DNA from: Thauera sp. 28
GTDB lineage: Bacteria; Pseudomonadota; Gammaproteobacteria; Burkholderiales; Rhodocyclaceae
Length of the DNA stretch: 64,000 nucleotides
Direction of reading: 5' to 3'
Assembly: GCF_000310145.2 (NCBI RefSeq)
Contig: NZ_AMXA01000002.1
Span: 124,001-188,000, forward strand
Part shown: positions 7,917-19,255 of the stretch, in pieces
Layout: the number at the start of each line of letters is the position of its first letter
Numbering within the stretch: position 1 is the first letter of the stretch
The notes under the pieces: model-generated
What the model was told of the DNA's origin: nothing
What the model saw: the letters and a program-made list of their open reading frames with translations, nothing else
Database searches by the model: none
Translations under genes and position numbers: made by a program

Positions 7917-9782
7917 ATGATCCCCCAGTCCTTCGTCCAGGAACTGCTGTCTCGCATCGACATCGTCGACGTCATCGAGCGCTACCTGCCGCTCAAGAAG
8001 AGCGGCGCGAACTACTTCGCCTGCTGCCCTTTTCACGGCGAAAAGTCCGCCTCGTTCTCGGTCAGCCCCTCCAAGCAGTTCTATCACTGTTTCGGCTGCG
8101 GCGTGCACGGCAGCGCCATCGGCTTCCTGATGGAATACAGCGGGCTCGGCTTCGTCGATGCAGTCAAGGAGCTCGCCAGCCAGGTTGGTCTGCAGGTACC
8201 CGACGACGGCCGCAACGCTAACACCCATGACGACGCCAGCGAGCGCCTGTACGAAGCCGTAGCACTGGCCGCACGTTTCTACCGCGACCAGCTCAAGCCT
8301 GCGCGCAACGCGGTCGACTACCTGAAGCGCCGAGGCCTGTCGGGCGAGGTTGCCGCACGCTTCGGGCTGGGCTACGCACCCGACGAATGGCAGGCACTGC
8401 AGAAGATCTTCCCCGACTACGACGCCAAGACCCTTGCCGATGCCGGACTCGTCATCGACAACGACCAGGGACGGCGATATGACCGCTTTCGCGGTCGCAT
8501 CATCTTCCCGATCCACGACCGCCGTGGGCGCATCATCGCATTTGGCGGGCGCGTGCTCGACAAGGGCGAGCCCAAGTACCTGAACTCGCCGGAAACGCCG
8601 CTGTTCGAGAAGGGCCGCGAACTCTACGGCTTCTTCCTCGCACAAAAGGCCATCCGCGACACTGGCTTCGCCGTGGTGGTCGAGGGCTACATGGACGTCG
8701 TCGCCCTGGCCCAGTACGGCATCGAGAACGCGGTCGCCACGCTTGGTACGGCAACCACGCCGCAGCACATCCACACCCTGCTCCGCCAGACCGACCGGGT
8801 CGTATTCTGCTTCGATGGCGACGCCGCAGGCCGTCGTGCAGCCTGGCGTGCATTGGAGAACGCGCTCGAATCACTGCGCGACGACGCCACCCTTGCCTTC
8901 CTGTTCCTGCCAGCCGAGCACGACCCGGACTCCTTCGTGCGCGCCCATGGCGCAGACAGCTTCCGCACCGCTGCGACCGCGGCCACGCCACTGGCAAGTT
9001 TCCTGATCCAGGAGCTTGCCGGCCGCCACCCACTCGACACCGCCGAGGGGCGGGCCGCCTTCGTGCACGAGTCCGCCCCGCTGGTGAACCGGATCGGAGC
9101 CCCGCTGCTACGCCTGCAGGTCGTGAAGTCGGTGGCGGAAACAAGCGGACTGACCCAAGCCGAGGTCGAACTGGCGCTGAGCGAACTGGCGGCGCGCACG
9201 CCGCGCCGACGCGCCACACCCGACGCACCCCCCAAGGCATCGACCACCACCTCGCCTGACGAGCCGAGCGCTGCACCGCCGCGCCCGCGCCGCAGCCCGC
9301 AGCCCACCCAGCGTTCGCGACCGCACGGCCGCCGCAAGCCGCCGTCGACGACGGGAACGCTGCTGCGCCTGGTCCTGCAGCACCCGACCTGGGCCGCTCG
9401 CCTGCCCGTGAGCCTGGTACCCGACAGCAGCCCCGAAGGCCTTGCACTGATCGCCATCATCGACATGCTGAGCCTGGGCGAACCCATCCCCGCGGGCGGC
9501 CTGGGCGCCCTGATAGAGCGCTTCCGCGACACTCCGCACGCCGAAACCCTCTCCCGCGTCGCGGCGGAACTCGTCGAATCCGAATTTGACGAAGCCGTGG
9601 TCGAGACGCTTTTCGAGGACGCATTGCGCAAGCTGCACGCCGACAGCGTCGGCAATGAGATCGCCGCCCTGCTACAAAGAGATCGTGAATCCGGCCTGGA
9701 CGCCGCCGGACGCCACCGGCTCGGCGAACTGCTGATCGAGAAACGGAACCTCGCCAGCAGCGGCAAAGTCTCAGATTTATAG
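7917..9782 (+). CDS. dnaG: DNA primase
   Basis: DnaG synthesises RNA primers for lagging-strand replication together with DnaB helicase. The 621-residue product starts MIPQSFVQELLSRIDIVDVIERYLPLKKSG. It has the N-terminal zinc-binding domain (CCPFHGEKSASFSV and YHCFGCGVHG), a TOPRIM core with VVEGYMDVVALAQYG and FCFDGDAAGRRAA, and a C-terminal DnaB-interacting domain. A Pro/Arg/Ala-rich linker (RTPRRRATPDAPP onwards) joins the core to the C-terminal domain. ATG at 7917 matches the family start; the frame opens upstream at 7857 without conserved residues. Confidence 0.96.
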   Translation: MIPQSFVQELLSRIDIVDVIERYLPLKKSGANYFACCPFHGEKSASFSVSPSKQFYHCFGCGVHGSAIGFLMEYSGLGFVDAVKELASQVGLQVPDDGRNANTHDDASERLYEAVALAARFYRDQLKPARNAVDYLKRRGLSGEVAARFGLGYAPDEWQALQKIFPDYDAKTLADAGLVIDNDQGRRYDRFRGRIIFPIHDRRGRIIAFGGRVLDKGEPKYLNSPETPLFEKGRELYGFFLAQKAIRDTGFAVVVEGYMDVVALAQYGIENAVATLGTATTPQHIHTLLRQTDRVVFCFDGDAAGRRAAWRALENALESLRDDATLAFLFLPAEHDPDSFVRAHGADSFRTAATAATPLASFLIQELAGRHPLDTAEGRAAFVHESAPLVNRIGAPLLRLQVVKSVAETSGLTQAEVELALSELAARTPRRRATPDAPPKASTTTSPDEPSAAPPRPRRSPQPTQRSRPHGRRKPPSTTGTLLRLVLQHPTWAARLPVSLVPDSSPEGLALIAIIDMLSLGEPIPAGGLGALIERFRDTPHAETLSRVAAELVESEFDEAVVETLFEDALRKLHADSVGNEIAALLQRDRESGLDAAGRHRLGELLIEKRNLASSGKVSDL

Positions 9783-9830
9783 TACAATTTCGGGTTTCTC
9801 ATTTTCTTACACCCTCACCTGAGGAGTGCT

Positions 9831-11828
<1,998 letters not shown>

Positions 11829-11845
11829 AGGTTCCAGTAGCACCG

Positions 11846-11924
<79 letters not shown>

Positions 11925-11940
11925 TCGCATCAAGCACTTA

Positions 11941-11972
11941 CGCCAGCCCTTCGGGGCTGGCGTTTTGCTTTT
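11941..11972 (+). terminator. Rho-independent terminator after tRNA-Ile2
   Basis: Nine perfect base pairs, CGCCAGCCC with GGGCTGGCG, close a TTCG tetraloop and are followed by TTTTGCTTTT. It ends the rpoD/tRNA transcript. A-rich sequence is lacking on the other side, so it is directional. Confidence 0.85.
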
Positions 11973-12114
11973 CGGGGCACCATTGCCTCGTTCGCGCGCA
12001 GGGCAAGTGCGCCCGTTCGCAATGCCAGCGCACAGACCTGTCGTCGTAACCGCGAATAATCGACACGAAGGGCCGTGATGTCGAAGGCGTCGACACATCG
12101 GTCGGCGCCGACGC

Positions 12115-12420
12115 GAAAAGCCGTGTCGTAGACGTGACGATGGGGACCGAAGTCCCCACCGGCTTTTCTTTGGTAACAAGGCTCAAGCAGCCTCGGCATA
12201 GACCTTAAGCGGCCAGTGCGAAACGCTCATCGTTGGCGTTTATGGATTTGCGCGGATTACGTCCGTCGCCTCTCGGGTTGCCTGCTCACCTTTGCCCGCC
12301 CTGTCGAAACCAGTACACCCCCACCCAAACGCACTCCCGAATGCCCTTGGGTGGAGGTGAGGGGAATCGAACCCCTGTCCAGAACGCCTCCAGATTGCCG
12401 GGATTACAACCATGACCGTG
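12115..12420 (-). ncRNA. ssrA: Circularly permuted two-piece tmRNA
   Basis: tmRNA rescues stalled ribosomes. On the minus strand the acceptor piece comes first: a T-arm AGGGG-TTCGATT-CCCCT and 3' acceptor strand CACCTCC with discriminator A end at 12352. About 30 bases later the coding piece starts with GGGGGTGTACTGGTTTCGAC (5' end at 12322), the classic tmRNA 5' end, whose first seven bases pair with CACCTCC. The tag frame at 12237-12205 encodes ANDERFALAA and a stop. The spacer between the pieces forms a perfect CCACCCAA/TTGGGTGG extension of the acceptor stem, as expected for a permuted precursor. CCA is not fully encoded (ACCCA). The coding piece is followed by an AAAAGCC/GGCTTTT stem near 12165-12115. 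Outer ends are approximate. Confidence 0.9.
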
Positions 12421-12642
12421 ATGGTACGCAGTTCGGCTCACGCATTCAATGCCTGAGCCCGCTCAACGCCTCACGCTTTTGTAAGCGGATGCCACACCCC
12501 GCCCGCAGCACGGCGGACGCGGGAAACACGGGCTCGCGGCCAAACCGCCGCTACGTCGCGCATCGGAAGCCTCACGCAACGCTGGGCCCGGAGGCCGGGA
12601 AGAGCGATAATGGCGGACTTCCGACAAAGCGGACACGATTCG

Positions 12643-13887
12643 ATGAAGCGCGTAGATGACTTTCGCCTGCGACTGGGCGCCGATGAACTGGTACCGATCA
12701 TGGTGGGCGGCATGGGCGTGGACATTTCCACCGCCGACCTCGCGCTCGAAACAGCCCGGCTAGGTGGCGTCGGTCATATTTCGGACGCGATGCTCCCGAC
12801 CGTGTCCGATCGTCGTTACAACACCAAGTACGTCAAGAACAAGCTGCAGCAGTACAAGTTCAACGTTGCCAACGCCGACAAGTCGGTGGTGCAGTTCGAT
12901 CTTGGCCTGATTGCCGAAGCCACCGCCACCCATGTCGCGCGCACCATGGAACGCAAGCGCGGACCTGGCATGGTGTTCATCAACTGCATGGAGAAGCTGA
13001 CCATGAACGCGCCCAAGGACACCCTCCGGGTGCGCCTGCGCACGGCCATGGACCACGGCATCGACGGCATCACCCTGGCGGCGGGCCTGCACCTGGGGTC
13101 CTTTGCGCTGATCGAGGACCATCCCCGCTTCAAGGACGTCAAGCTCGGCATCATCGTCAGCTCGCTGCGCGCGCTGCAGCTGTTCCTGAAGAAGAGCGCA
13201 CGCACTGGCCGCATGCCCGACTACGTAGTGGTCGAGGGGCCGCTCGCCGGCGGCCACCTCGGTTTTGGCATGGACTGGGCGCAATACGACCTTGCTGCCA
13301 TCGTCGCCGAGATCACCGACTGGCTGCGCGAACAGCAGCTCGACATCCCGCTGATCCCGGCCGGCGGCATCTTCACTGGCACGGACGCAGTGAATTTCCT
13401 CGAAGCCGGAGCGAGCGCGGTCCAGGTCGCGACCCGCTTCACCGTAACCAAGGAGTGCGGCCTGCCCGACGAGGTCAAGCAGGACTACTTCAAGGCCAAG
13501 GAAGACGAGATCGAGGTGAACCAGATCTCGCCCACCGGCTATCCGATGCGGATGCTCAAGAGTAGTCCGGCAATCGGCTCCGGTATCCGCCCCAACTGCG
13601 AGGCTTACGGCTACCTGCTCGACTCCAGCGGCAACTGCCAGTACATCGAGGCCTACAACCGCGAGGTGGCTGCTCACCCGGACGCGAAGAAGGTCAAGGT
13701 GTTCGACAAGACCTGTCTGTGCACCCACATGCGCAACTTCGACTGCTGGACCTGTGGCCATTACACCTACAGGCTCAAGGACACGTCCTCGCTGGACGAC
13801 AATGGAGACTACCGCCTGCTCAGTGCCGAGCACGTCTTCAACGACTATCTCTACAGCACTGACAACAGGATCGCGCTGCCGGACTGA
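12643..13887 (+). CDS. Nitronate monooxygenase / 2-nitropropane dioxygenase family flavoprotein
   Basis: An FMN-dependent TIM-barrel protein of the NMO family, which oxidises alkyl nitronates; some members have other roles, so the substrate is not certain. Visible are PIMVGGMGVDISTADLALETARLGGVGHIS near the N-terminus (flavin phosphate region), VVEGPLAGGHLGF with the conserved His, and IPAGGIFTGTDAVNFLEAGASAVQVATRF for FMN phosphate binding. The C-terminal part is unusual, with a Cys-rich segment (KTCLCTHMRNFDCWTCGHYTY) that may bind metal. Start ATG 12643 gives 414 residues; an in-frame ATG at 12610 is possible. It begins about 220 bases beyond the tmRNA gene, on the opposite strand. Confidence 0.82.
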   Translation: MKRVDDFRLRLGADELVPIMVGGMGVDISTADLALETARLGGVGHISDAMLPTVSDRRYNTKYVKNKLQQYKFNVANADKSVVQFDLGLIAEATATHVARTMERKRGPGMVFINCMEKLTMNAPKDTLRVRLRTAMDHGIDGITLAAGLHLGSFALIEDHPRFKDVKLGIIVSSLRALQLFLKKSARTGRMPDYVVVEGPLAGGHLGFGMDWAQYDLAAIVAEITDWLREQQLDIPLIPAGGIFTGTDAVNFLEAGASAVQVATRFTVTKECGLPDEVKQDYFKAKEDEIEVNQISPTGYPMRMLKSSPAIGSGIRPNCEAYGYLLDSSGNCQYIEAYNREVAAHPDAKKVKVFDKTCLCTHMRNFDCWTCGHYTYRLKDTSSLDDNGDYRLLSAEHVFNDYLYSTDNRIALPD

Positions 13888-13952
13888 GCGTACGCGCGGG
13901 CAGTCGCCTTGACAATGCCCGCGGTGCGAACTAATTCCTCGGCAGGACGGCT

Positions 13953-15053
13953 GTGGAGACCAATACTGCCACCATGGACAGTCGCGAATCCGCTCCGATG
14001 AAAGTCGTCGTCGTCGACGACACGCCGCTCAACCTTGTGTTGATGGGCAAGCTCGTCGACCGTCTGCCGGGCACGCAGGCCCACACCTTCGAGCGCCCCA
14101 TCGAGGCGCTGACCTGGTGCCTCGAGAACGAGGCCGACCTGATCATCGTCGACTACATGATGCCGGCGATGGACGGCGTGGAATTCATCCGCCGCATCCG
14201 CGCCAACCGCCGCGCCGACGACCTGCCGATCCTGATGGTCACCGCCAGCCACGAGCGCAGCGTGCGCTACGAAGCGCTCGAATGCGGCGCCAACGACTTT
14301 CTCACCAAGCCGATCGACGGGCACGAGTTCGAGCCTCGTGTGCGCAACATGCTCAAGTTGCGCGAGGCGCATCTTGCCACCCGCCAGCGCGCCGAGACCC
14401 TGGCAGAGGAGGTGCGCAAAGCCACTGCCGAAATCGTAGACCGCGAACGCGAGACGATCACCCGCCTGTCACGCGCCGCCGAGTTCCGCGACCCCGAAAC
14501 CGGCGCCCACATCCAGCGCATGTCGCACTACTCAGCGCTCATTGCCGAGCGCCTTGGGCACGGCCAGGCATTTGCCCAGGACCTGCTGATGGCAGCACCG
14601 ATGCACGACGTCGGCAAATTGGGTATCCCCGACACGATCCTGCTCAAGCCGGGGCGGCTGACTACCGATGAATTCGAAGTCATGAAACGCCACCCGCAGA
14701 TCGGCTACGACATTCTCAAGGAGTCGTCCTCCAGCATCTTGCGCCTGGGCGCCACCATCGCGCTCACTCACCACGAGAAGTTCGACGGCAGCGGCTACCC
14801 GCGAGGCCTTGCAGGCGACAGCATCCCCCTCGAAGGGCGCATCGTCGCGGTGGCCGACGTGTTCGACGCACTCACCTCGGAACGCCCCTACAAGCCCGCA
14901 TGGCCGCTCGCACGAGCGATCGGCCTGTTGCGCGAGGGTCGCGGCAGCCATTTCGACCCCAATTGCGTCGACGTCTTCCTGCAGTCATGGGACGAAGTCC
15001 AGCTCATCCGCCAGCGCTTCCAGGACGAGCACGAAAGCGCGGCGGTTGCCTGA
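13953..15053 (+). CDS. Response regulator with HD-GYP cyclic-di-GMP phosphodiesterase domain
   Basis: Two domains in 366 residues. The receiver (about 16-135) has the acid pair VVVVDD, phosphoacceptor Asp67 in LIIVDYMMPAMDG, Thr in LMVTASHE and Lys in DFLTKPID. A short coiled linker follows. The HD-GYP domain (about 165-355) has GAHIQRMSHYS, HDVGKLGIPDTILLKPG, and the HHEKFDGSGYPRGLAG signature. HD-GYP domains hydrolyse c-di-GMP, so this protein likely lowers c-di-GMP when phosphorylated. The GTG start at 13953 has an AGGA site seven bases upstream; ATGs at 13974 and 13998 are alternatives. No sensor kinase gene is adjacent. Confidence 0.92.
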   Translation: METNTATMDSRESAPMKVVVVDDTPLNLVLMGKLVDRLPGTQAHTFERPIEALTWCLENEADLIIVDYMMPAMDGVEFIRRIRANRRADDLPILMVTASHERSVRYEALECGANDFLTKPIDGHEFEPRVRNMLKLREAHLATRQRAETLAEEVRKATAEIVDRERETITRLSRAAEFRDPETGAHIQRMSHYSALIAERLGHGQAFAQDLLMAAPMHDVGKLGIPDTILLKPGRLTTDEFEVMKRHPQIGYDILKESSSSILRLGATIALTHHEKFDGSGYPRGLAGDSIPLEGRIVAVADVFDALTSERPYKPAWPLARAIGLLREGRGSHFDPNCVDVFLQSWDEVQLIRQRFQDEHESAAVA

Positions 15054-15084
15054 CCCCCAGCGGGCCCGCAAGAGTCACTCACTC

Positions 15085-15471
15085 TCAGCTGCGGCGCTCG
15101 ATCAGCTCGACCTTGTAGCCGTCCGGATCCTCGACGAAGGCGATGACCGTCGTGCCATGCTTCATCGGCCCTGCCTCGCGAACCACCTTGCCGCCGCGCG
15201 CACGAATGTCCTCACAGGCCTTGCGCGCATCTTCGACCTCGAGCGCGATGTGGCCATAGGCGTTGCCGAGCTCGTAGCGGTCTACGCCCCAGTTGTGCGT
15301 CAGCTCGAGCACCGCGCCGTCCATTTCGTCCTGATAGCCGACGAAGGCGAGCGTGAACTTTCCGTCCGGGTAGTCCTGTCGGCGCAGCAAGCGCATGCCG
15401 AGCACTTCGGTGTAGAAGGCAAGGGAGCGATCGAGATCGCCGACGCGCAGCATGGTGTGAAGGATTCGCAT
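15085..15471 (-). CDS. gloA: Lactoylglutathione lyase (glyoxalase I)
   Basis: GloA isomerises the methylglyoxal-glutathione hemithioacetal to S-lactoylglutathione using Ni2+ or Zn2+. The 128-residue product starts [26 protein letters not shown] with metal ligand His5, and has [25 protein letters not shown] and [17 protein letters not shown] carrying the remaining His and Glu ligands. ATG at 15471 matches the family; a longer frame to 15594 has no support. It lies 34 bases downstream of the YgjP-like gene on the same strand. Confidence 0.95.
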   Translation of the reverse strand: MRILHTMLRVGDLDRSLAFYTEVLGMRLLRRQDYPDGKFTLAFVGYQDEMDGAVLELTHNWGVDRYELGNAYGHIALEVEDARKACEDIRARGGKVVREAGPMKHGTTVIAFVEDPDGYKVELIERRS

Positions 15472-15505
15472 GGTTTTTTGTCCTTGTGCTTGGGTTGGGT
15501 TGGGT

Positions 15506-16312
15506 TCAGTCTTCCTGCATGAGCGGCACCCCCACCGCCGGCGCCTCAGGACCGATGACGGGCAAGGTCGCCGCGGCCCGCCGCAATGCGGCACGCGCCT
15601 CGCGCCAGTCCGGATACAGCCGTTCGACGACCGCCCAGAAGCGCGGCGAATGGTTCATCTCGGCCAGGTGAGCCACCTCGTGGGCGACCACATAGTCGAT
15701 CAGCTCGGGGACGAGGTGTATCAGTCGCCAATGCAGGCGGATGCCGGAGCGCTGGCTACAGCTCCCCCAGCGCGTGCGCGCATTGGACAGTCGCACCGCG
15801 GGCACGGCGCGGCCGAGCCTCAGGCAGTACTCCTCGACACGGGCACGATACCAGCCCAGCGCCCGTGCCTGAAGGGCGCGCAGAAGTGCCTTCTGGGCAC
15901 TGCTGCAGGCGGCCGGCAGCAAAAGCTCCTCGCCACCGTCCTCGCCCACACGCCAGCGCACGCCCCGCCCCGCCACGAGCCGCAAGGTCAGCGGCTTGCC
16001 GAGGACGGGAAGTTGCACCCCGTCTGCGATCTCGATGCGCACTTGGGCTGGTGCACCGGCATGCGCCCGCAGCCGGTCGAGCAACCAGCGGCCATGGCCG
16101 CGCACGAAGCGCTCGACCTCGCCCAGGGGCATCTGCAATGGTACGGCAACACGCGCACCACGGTGATCGACCTGCAGCGCCATCGAACGTCGCGCGGAAC
16201 GTCGCAGCACGAGGGCCACCGGTGTGCCATCGATGACCAGGTGGTAGGCCTGGTGCTGCGACGAAGGCGCCGCGACCGCCGCCAATGCCCCGCTCAAGCC
16301 TTGTCTTCCCAC
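15506..16312 (-). CDS. YgjP/DUF45-family metal-dependent hydrolase
   Basis: A 268-residue protein of the YgjP (DUF45, SprT-like) metalloprotease family; no physiological substrate is firmly known. The zinc site is clear: [19 protein letters not shown] gives HEVAH plus the third His, and the preceding [20 protein letters not shown] is the family signature. The N-terminal half has the [22 protein letters not shown] segment. The start at 16312 overlaps the end of the upstream MoaB/CinA-like gene by 19 bases, suggesting translational coupling in a minus-strand run (ffh-EI24-MoaB-like-YgjP-gloA). Confidence 0.85.
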   Translation of the reverse strand: MGRQGLSGALAAVAAPSSQHQAYHLVIDGTPVALVLRRSARRSMALQVDHRGARVAVPLQMPLGEVERFVRGHGRWLLDRLRAHAGAPAQVRIEIADGVQLPVLGKPLTLRLVAGRGVRWRVGEDGGEELLLPAACSSAQKALLRALQARALGWYRARVEEYCLRLGRAVPAVRLSNARTRWGSCSQRSGIRLHWRLIHLVPELIDYVVAHEVAHLAEMNHSPRFWAVVERLYPDWREARAALRRAAATLPVIGPEAPAVGVPLMQED

Positions 16313-17043
16313 TCCACGCCACGCGCATCGAGATCGGCCCTGATGCAGGCCATCGCCTCGGCCACGCGTGCCGCCGTGCCCTTCATGCCGAGTTCGATCG
16401 ATCGCCGCTGACCCTCTGAGGCGATCGTCGGCAGGCTGAACAGCGTCGCATCGGGGAAGTCCGCGGTGATCCTGCGCATCAGGCCGATGAGCTGGCCCTC
16501 ATAGGCATCCCAGACGGTGACGGCCGCCTCGACATAGTCCTCGGCGTGATGCAGGTGGCCATAGTGCGTGTCCAGCACCCACTCGACCATCGGCCAGGCC
16601 ATCACCGGAAAGCCCGGAGCGAAGTAATGGCGGCGGATCGAGAACCCGGGAATACGGTTGAAGCTGTTGGGGATGATGTCGCTTCCCACGGGGTACACAC
16701 CCATCTGCAGACGCTCGGCGGTGATCTCGTCACCGAAGCGGGCGCGAATCTCGCGCTCTGCCTCGGGATGGAGGGCGAGATCGAGCCCGAGCGCCGCAGC
16801 GGCGGCCTCACGCGTGCGGTCGTCTGGCGTGGCGCCGATGCCACCGAAGCTGAAAACCACATCGCCGGTGGCGAAGGTCTGGCGCAGGGTGTCGACAAGG
16901 CGATCGAGGTCATCTCCCGCGTAACGTGCCCACGACAGCTTGAGCCCGCGCGCGCCGAGCAGTTCGATGAGCTTGGCGAGGTGCTTGTCGCTGCGGCGCC
17001 CCGACAGGATCTCGTCACCGATGATGAGTGCGCCAAAGTTCAT
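16294..17043 (-). CDS. Molybdopterin-binding (MoaB/CinA N-domain) protein
   Basis: A single MoCF_biosynth-fold domain of 249 residues: GALIIGDEILSGRRSDKHLAKLIELLGARGLKL at the start and VVFSFGGIGATPDDRTREAAA, the nucleotide/pterin-binding GGIG-TPDD motif. It resembles the N-terminal half of CinA without the C-terminal nicotinamide-nucleotide amidase domain. Stand-alone proteins like this are often annotated competence/damage-inducible protein A; the role is not established. Its start overlaps the upstream EI24 gene by four bases (ATGA), so they are probably co-translated. Confidence 0.82.
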   Translation of the reverse strand: MNFGALIIGDEILSGRRSDKHLAKLIELLGARGLKLSWARYAGDDLDRLVDTLRQTFATGDVVFSFGGIGATPDDRTREAAAAALGLDLALHPEAEREIRARFGDEITAERLQMGVYPVGSDIIPNSFNRIPGFSIRRHYFAPGFPVMAWPMVEWVLDTHYGHLHHAEDYVEAAVTVWDAYEGQLIGLMRRITADFPDATLFSLPTIASEGQRRSIELGMKGTAARVAEAMACIRADLDARGVEWEDKA

Positions 17044-17825
17044 GACAGCTCCCGCGAACCGGATCCCCGAGCACCTGGCTCGGCATCGAGCACGGTCACG
17101 CCGTGCTGCAGCCGATGCTTACGCAGGGTTTCCAGCATGTAATGGACAAAGGCAAGGCCGGCAAAGGCCGGCGCCACCAAGTTGATCACCGGCACATAGG
17201 CCAGCAGCGCACTGCCGCCGCCCACCAGCAGCATCTGCGGCCGCCAGTCGGTGCGCAGGCGCTGCATCTCGTCGCGATCGGCATGCAGCATGAGAGCGTC
17301 GTAGCCAAACGCACGCTGGTTGAGCCAGCCGGTCAGCACCACCGAGGCGAGCAGGCCGACACCGGGGATCAGCCAGAACGGCAAGGAGACGATCAAGGCC
17401 ACGAGAAAGAGCACCCCGGCGACGATCGAGTTCCAGGCGCTGCCAAGGTTCGAGCCGCCACGACGCAGCTCGATGTCCGCATAGTCGCTGCGGCCGATGC
17501 GCTCGAGCATCAGCGGCAGCGCAATCGTGGCCACCAGCAGTGCCGCTGTCACGTAAATCAGGGGTACGAGGAGCAGCGCAACCGCAAACTTGATCAGCAC
17601 CAGCATCACCGCCGCCGCTGCCTCGGATGCCGACAGCCAGCTACCGACGAAGGCCCAGCCGCTGACCCAGCCGAACACGCCCTCGGTAACCGGCGTCCAC
17701 AGCAGCACCGCAAGTACGGACCACAGCACCGTCGCCAGCACGCCCGGCCATACCAGGTGCCAGAAGATGTCCCGCCTCAGCAGGCTGCGGCCAGCGCGAC
17801 CGAAGGCAAGCACGATGTCCTTCAT
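17040..17825 (-). CDS. EI24-domain (CysZ-like) integral membrane protein
   Basis: A 261-residue inner-membrane protein with about four to six hydrophobic segments (residues 24-45, 70-105, 140-165, 205-235). It matches the EI24/CysZ family in pattern, including ALPLMLERIGRSDYADIELRRGG and the AFGYDALMLHADRDEM segment. CysZ proteins import sulfate, but many EI24 proteins have no known substrate, so function is not assigned. The ATG sits 11 bases downstream of the ffh stop on the same strand. Confidence 0.75.
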   Translation of the reverse strand: MKDIVLAFGRAGRSLLRRDIFWHLVWPGVLATVLWSVLAVLLWTPVTEGVFGWVSGWAFVGSWLSASEAAAAVMLVLIKFAVALLLVPLIYVTAALLVATIALPLMLERIGRSDYADIELRRGGSNLGSAWNSIVAGVLFLVALIVSLPFWLIPGVGLLASVVLTGWLNQRAFGYDALMLHADRDEMQRLRTDWRPQMLLVGGGSALLAYVPVINLVAPAFAGLAFVHYMLETLRKHRLQHGVTVLDAEPGARGSGSRELS

Positions 17826-17836
17826 GGCTCCTCCAC

Positions 17837-19207
17837 TCAGCGCGGCAGCCCCGGGAAGCCGCCGGGCATCATGCCCTTCATGGCTCGCATCATCTTGCCC
17901 ATGCCGCCCTTGGAGAACTGCTTCATCACCTTCTGCGTCTGTTCGAACTGGTTGAGCAGGCGGTTGACCTCCTGCACCGTCACACCCGCACCCGCGGCGA
18001 TACGACGCTTGCGGCTGGCCTTGAGCAGTTCGGGCTTGCTGCGTTCGAGCGGCGTCATCGAGTTGATGATGCCTTCGATGCGGCTGATCGCCTTTTCCTC
18101 TGCCCCGCCCTGAAGCTTGTCGGCGGCCGCCGCAAACTGCGCGGGCAGCTTGTCCATCATCGAAGCCAGGCCACCCATCTTGCGCATCTGGGCGATCTGC
18201 TCCTTGAAGTCGTTGAGGTCGAAACCCTTCCCGGTCTTGAGCTTTTGCGCGAAAGCACGGGCTTTTTCCTCGTCGACCCCGCGCCGGGCTTCCTCGACCA
18301 GCCCGAGAATGTCGCCCATGCCGAGGATACGGCTGGCCATACGGTCGGGGTGGAAGGGCTCGAGCCCGGAAAGCTTCTCGCCGACACCAGCGAACTTGAG
18401 CGGCTTGCCGGTGACGTGGCGCACCGACAGGGCTGCACCGCCGCGCGAATCGCCATCGAGCTTGGTGAGCACGACGCCGGTAAGGGGCAAGGCCTCGTTG
18501 AAGGCACGCGCGGTATTGACGGCATCCTGGCCCAGCATGGCGTCGACCACGAACAAGGTCTCGATCGGCGTTACCGCCGCATGCAAGGCCTTGATCTCGG
18601 CCATCATCGCCTCATCGACCGCCAGCCGGCCCGCGGTGTCGACGAGGAGGACGTCCATGTGGTGCTTGCGCGCGTGATCGAGCGCGGCAAGCGCAATATC
18701 CACCGGCTTCTGCTCGGCCGAAGACGGGAAGAAGCCCACGCCGGCCTGCGCGGCCACGGTCTTCAGCTGCTCGATGGCCGCCGGTCGATAGACGTCCGCC
18801 GACACCACCAGCACCTTCTTCTTGTGCTCTTCGTGCAACAGCTTGGCAAGCTTGCCGGTGGTTGTGGTCTTGCCTGCGCCCTGCAGGCCGGCCATCAGCA
18901 CCACGGCCGGCGGCTGGGTCGACAGGTTCAGGCCCTCGTGGGCCCCGCCCATCAGCGCCTTCAGTTCGTCGTGGACCACGCCCACCAGCGCCTGGCCGGG
19001 CGTCAGCGAACCGACGACCTCCTGGCCGACGGCCTTTTCCTTGACGCGGGCGACGAAATCCTTGACCACGGGAAGTGCGACGTCGGCCTCGAGCAGGGCC
19101 ATGCGCACCTCGCGCATCGCGTCCTGGATGTTGTCTTCGGTCAGGCGGGCCTGGCCGCGCAGCGTCTTGACGACTTTGGACAGGCGTTGAGTGAGATTGT
19201 CGAGCAT
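17837..19207 (-). CDS. ffh: Signal recognition particle protein Ffh
   Basis: Ffh is the GTPase of the SRP; with 4.5S RNA it targets nascent membrane proteins to FtsY. The 456-residue product has the N domain, the G domain with P-loop LQGAGKTTTTGKLAKLL, DTAGRLAVDEAMM, TKLDGDSRGGAALSV and the KFAGVGEKLSGLEPFHPDRMASRILGMGD motif, then the Met-rich M domain with MRKMGGLASMMDKLP and a Gly/Met-rich tail. Divergent from ypjD with 48 bases between, as in E. coli. The SRP RNA gene is elsewhere in the window, near 33.8 kb. Confidence 0.97.
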   Translation of the reverse strand: MLDNLTQRLSKVVKTLRGQARLTEDNIQDAMREVRMALLEADVALPVVKDFVARVKEKAVGQEVVGSLTPGQALVGVVHDELKALMGGAHEGLNLSTQPPAVVLMAGLQGAGKTTTTGKLAKLLHEEHKKKVLVVSADVYRPAAIEQLKTVAAQAGVGFFPSSAEQKPVDIALAALDHARKHHMDVLLVDTAGRLAVDEAMMAEIKALHAAVTPIETLFVVDAMLGQDAVNTARAFNEALPLTGVVLTKLDGDSRGGAALSVRHVTGKPLKFAGVGEKLSGLEPFHPDRMASRILGMGDILGLVEEARRGVDEEKARAFAQKLKTGKGFDLNDFKEQIAQMRKMGGLASMMDKLPAQFAAAADKLQGGAEEKAISRIEGIINSMTPLERSKPELLKASRKRRIAAGAGVTVQEVNRLLNQFEQTQKVMKQFSKGGMGKMMRAMKGMMPGGFPGLPR

Positions 19208-19255
19208 TCTGGGGCAGGCCTTGGGCGCGTGACTTGGAGTAAACTGCAGCTACGT

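Noticed and set aside
9760-9790. Promoter between dnaG and rpoD with TACAAT as the -10
   Set aside because: The base sequence at the expected -35 position is GCGGCA, unlike TTGACA, and no heat-shock consensus could be found, so it was not annotated.
12216-12659. 147-codon plus-strand frame across the tmRNA gene
   Set aside because: It overlaps the permuted tmRNA and has no ribosome-binding site or family resemblance; the tmRNA evidence is much stronger.
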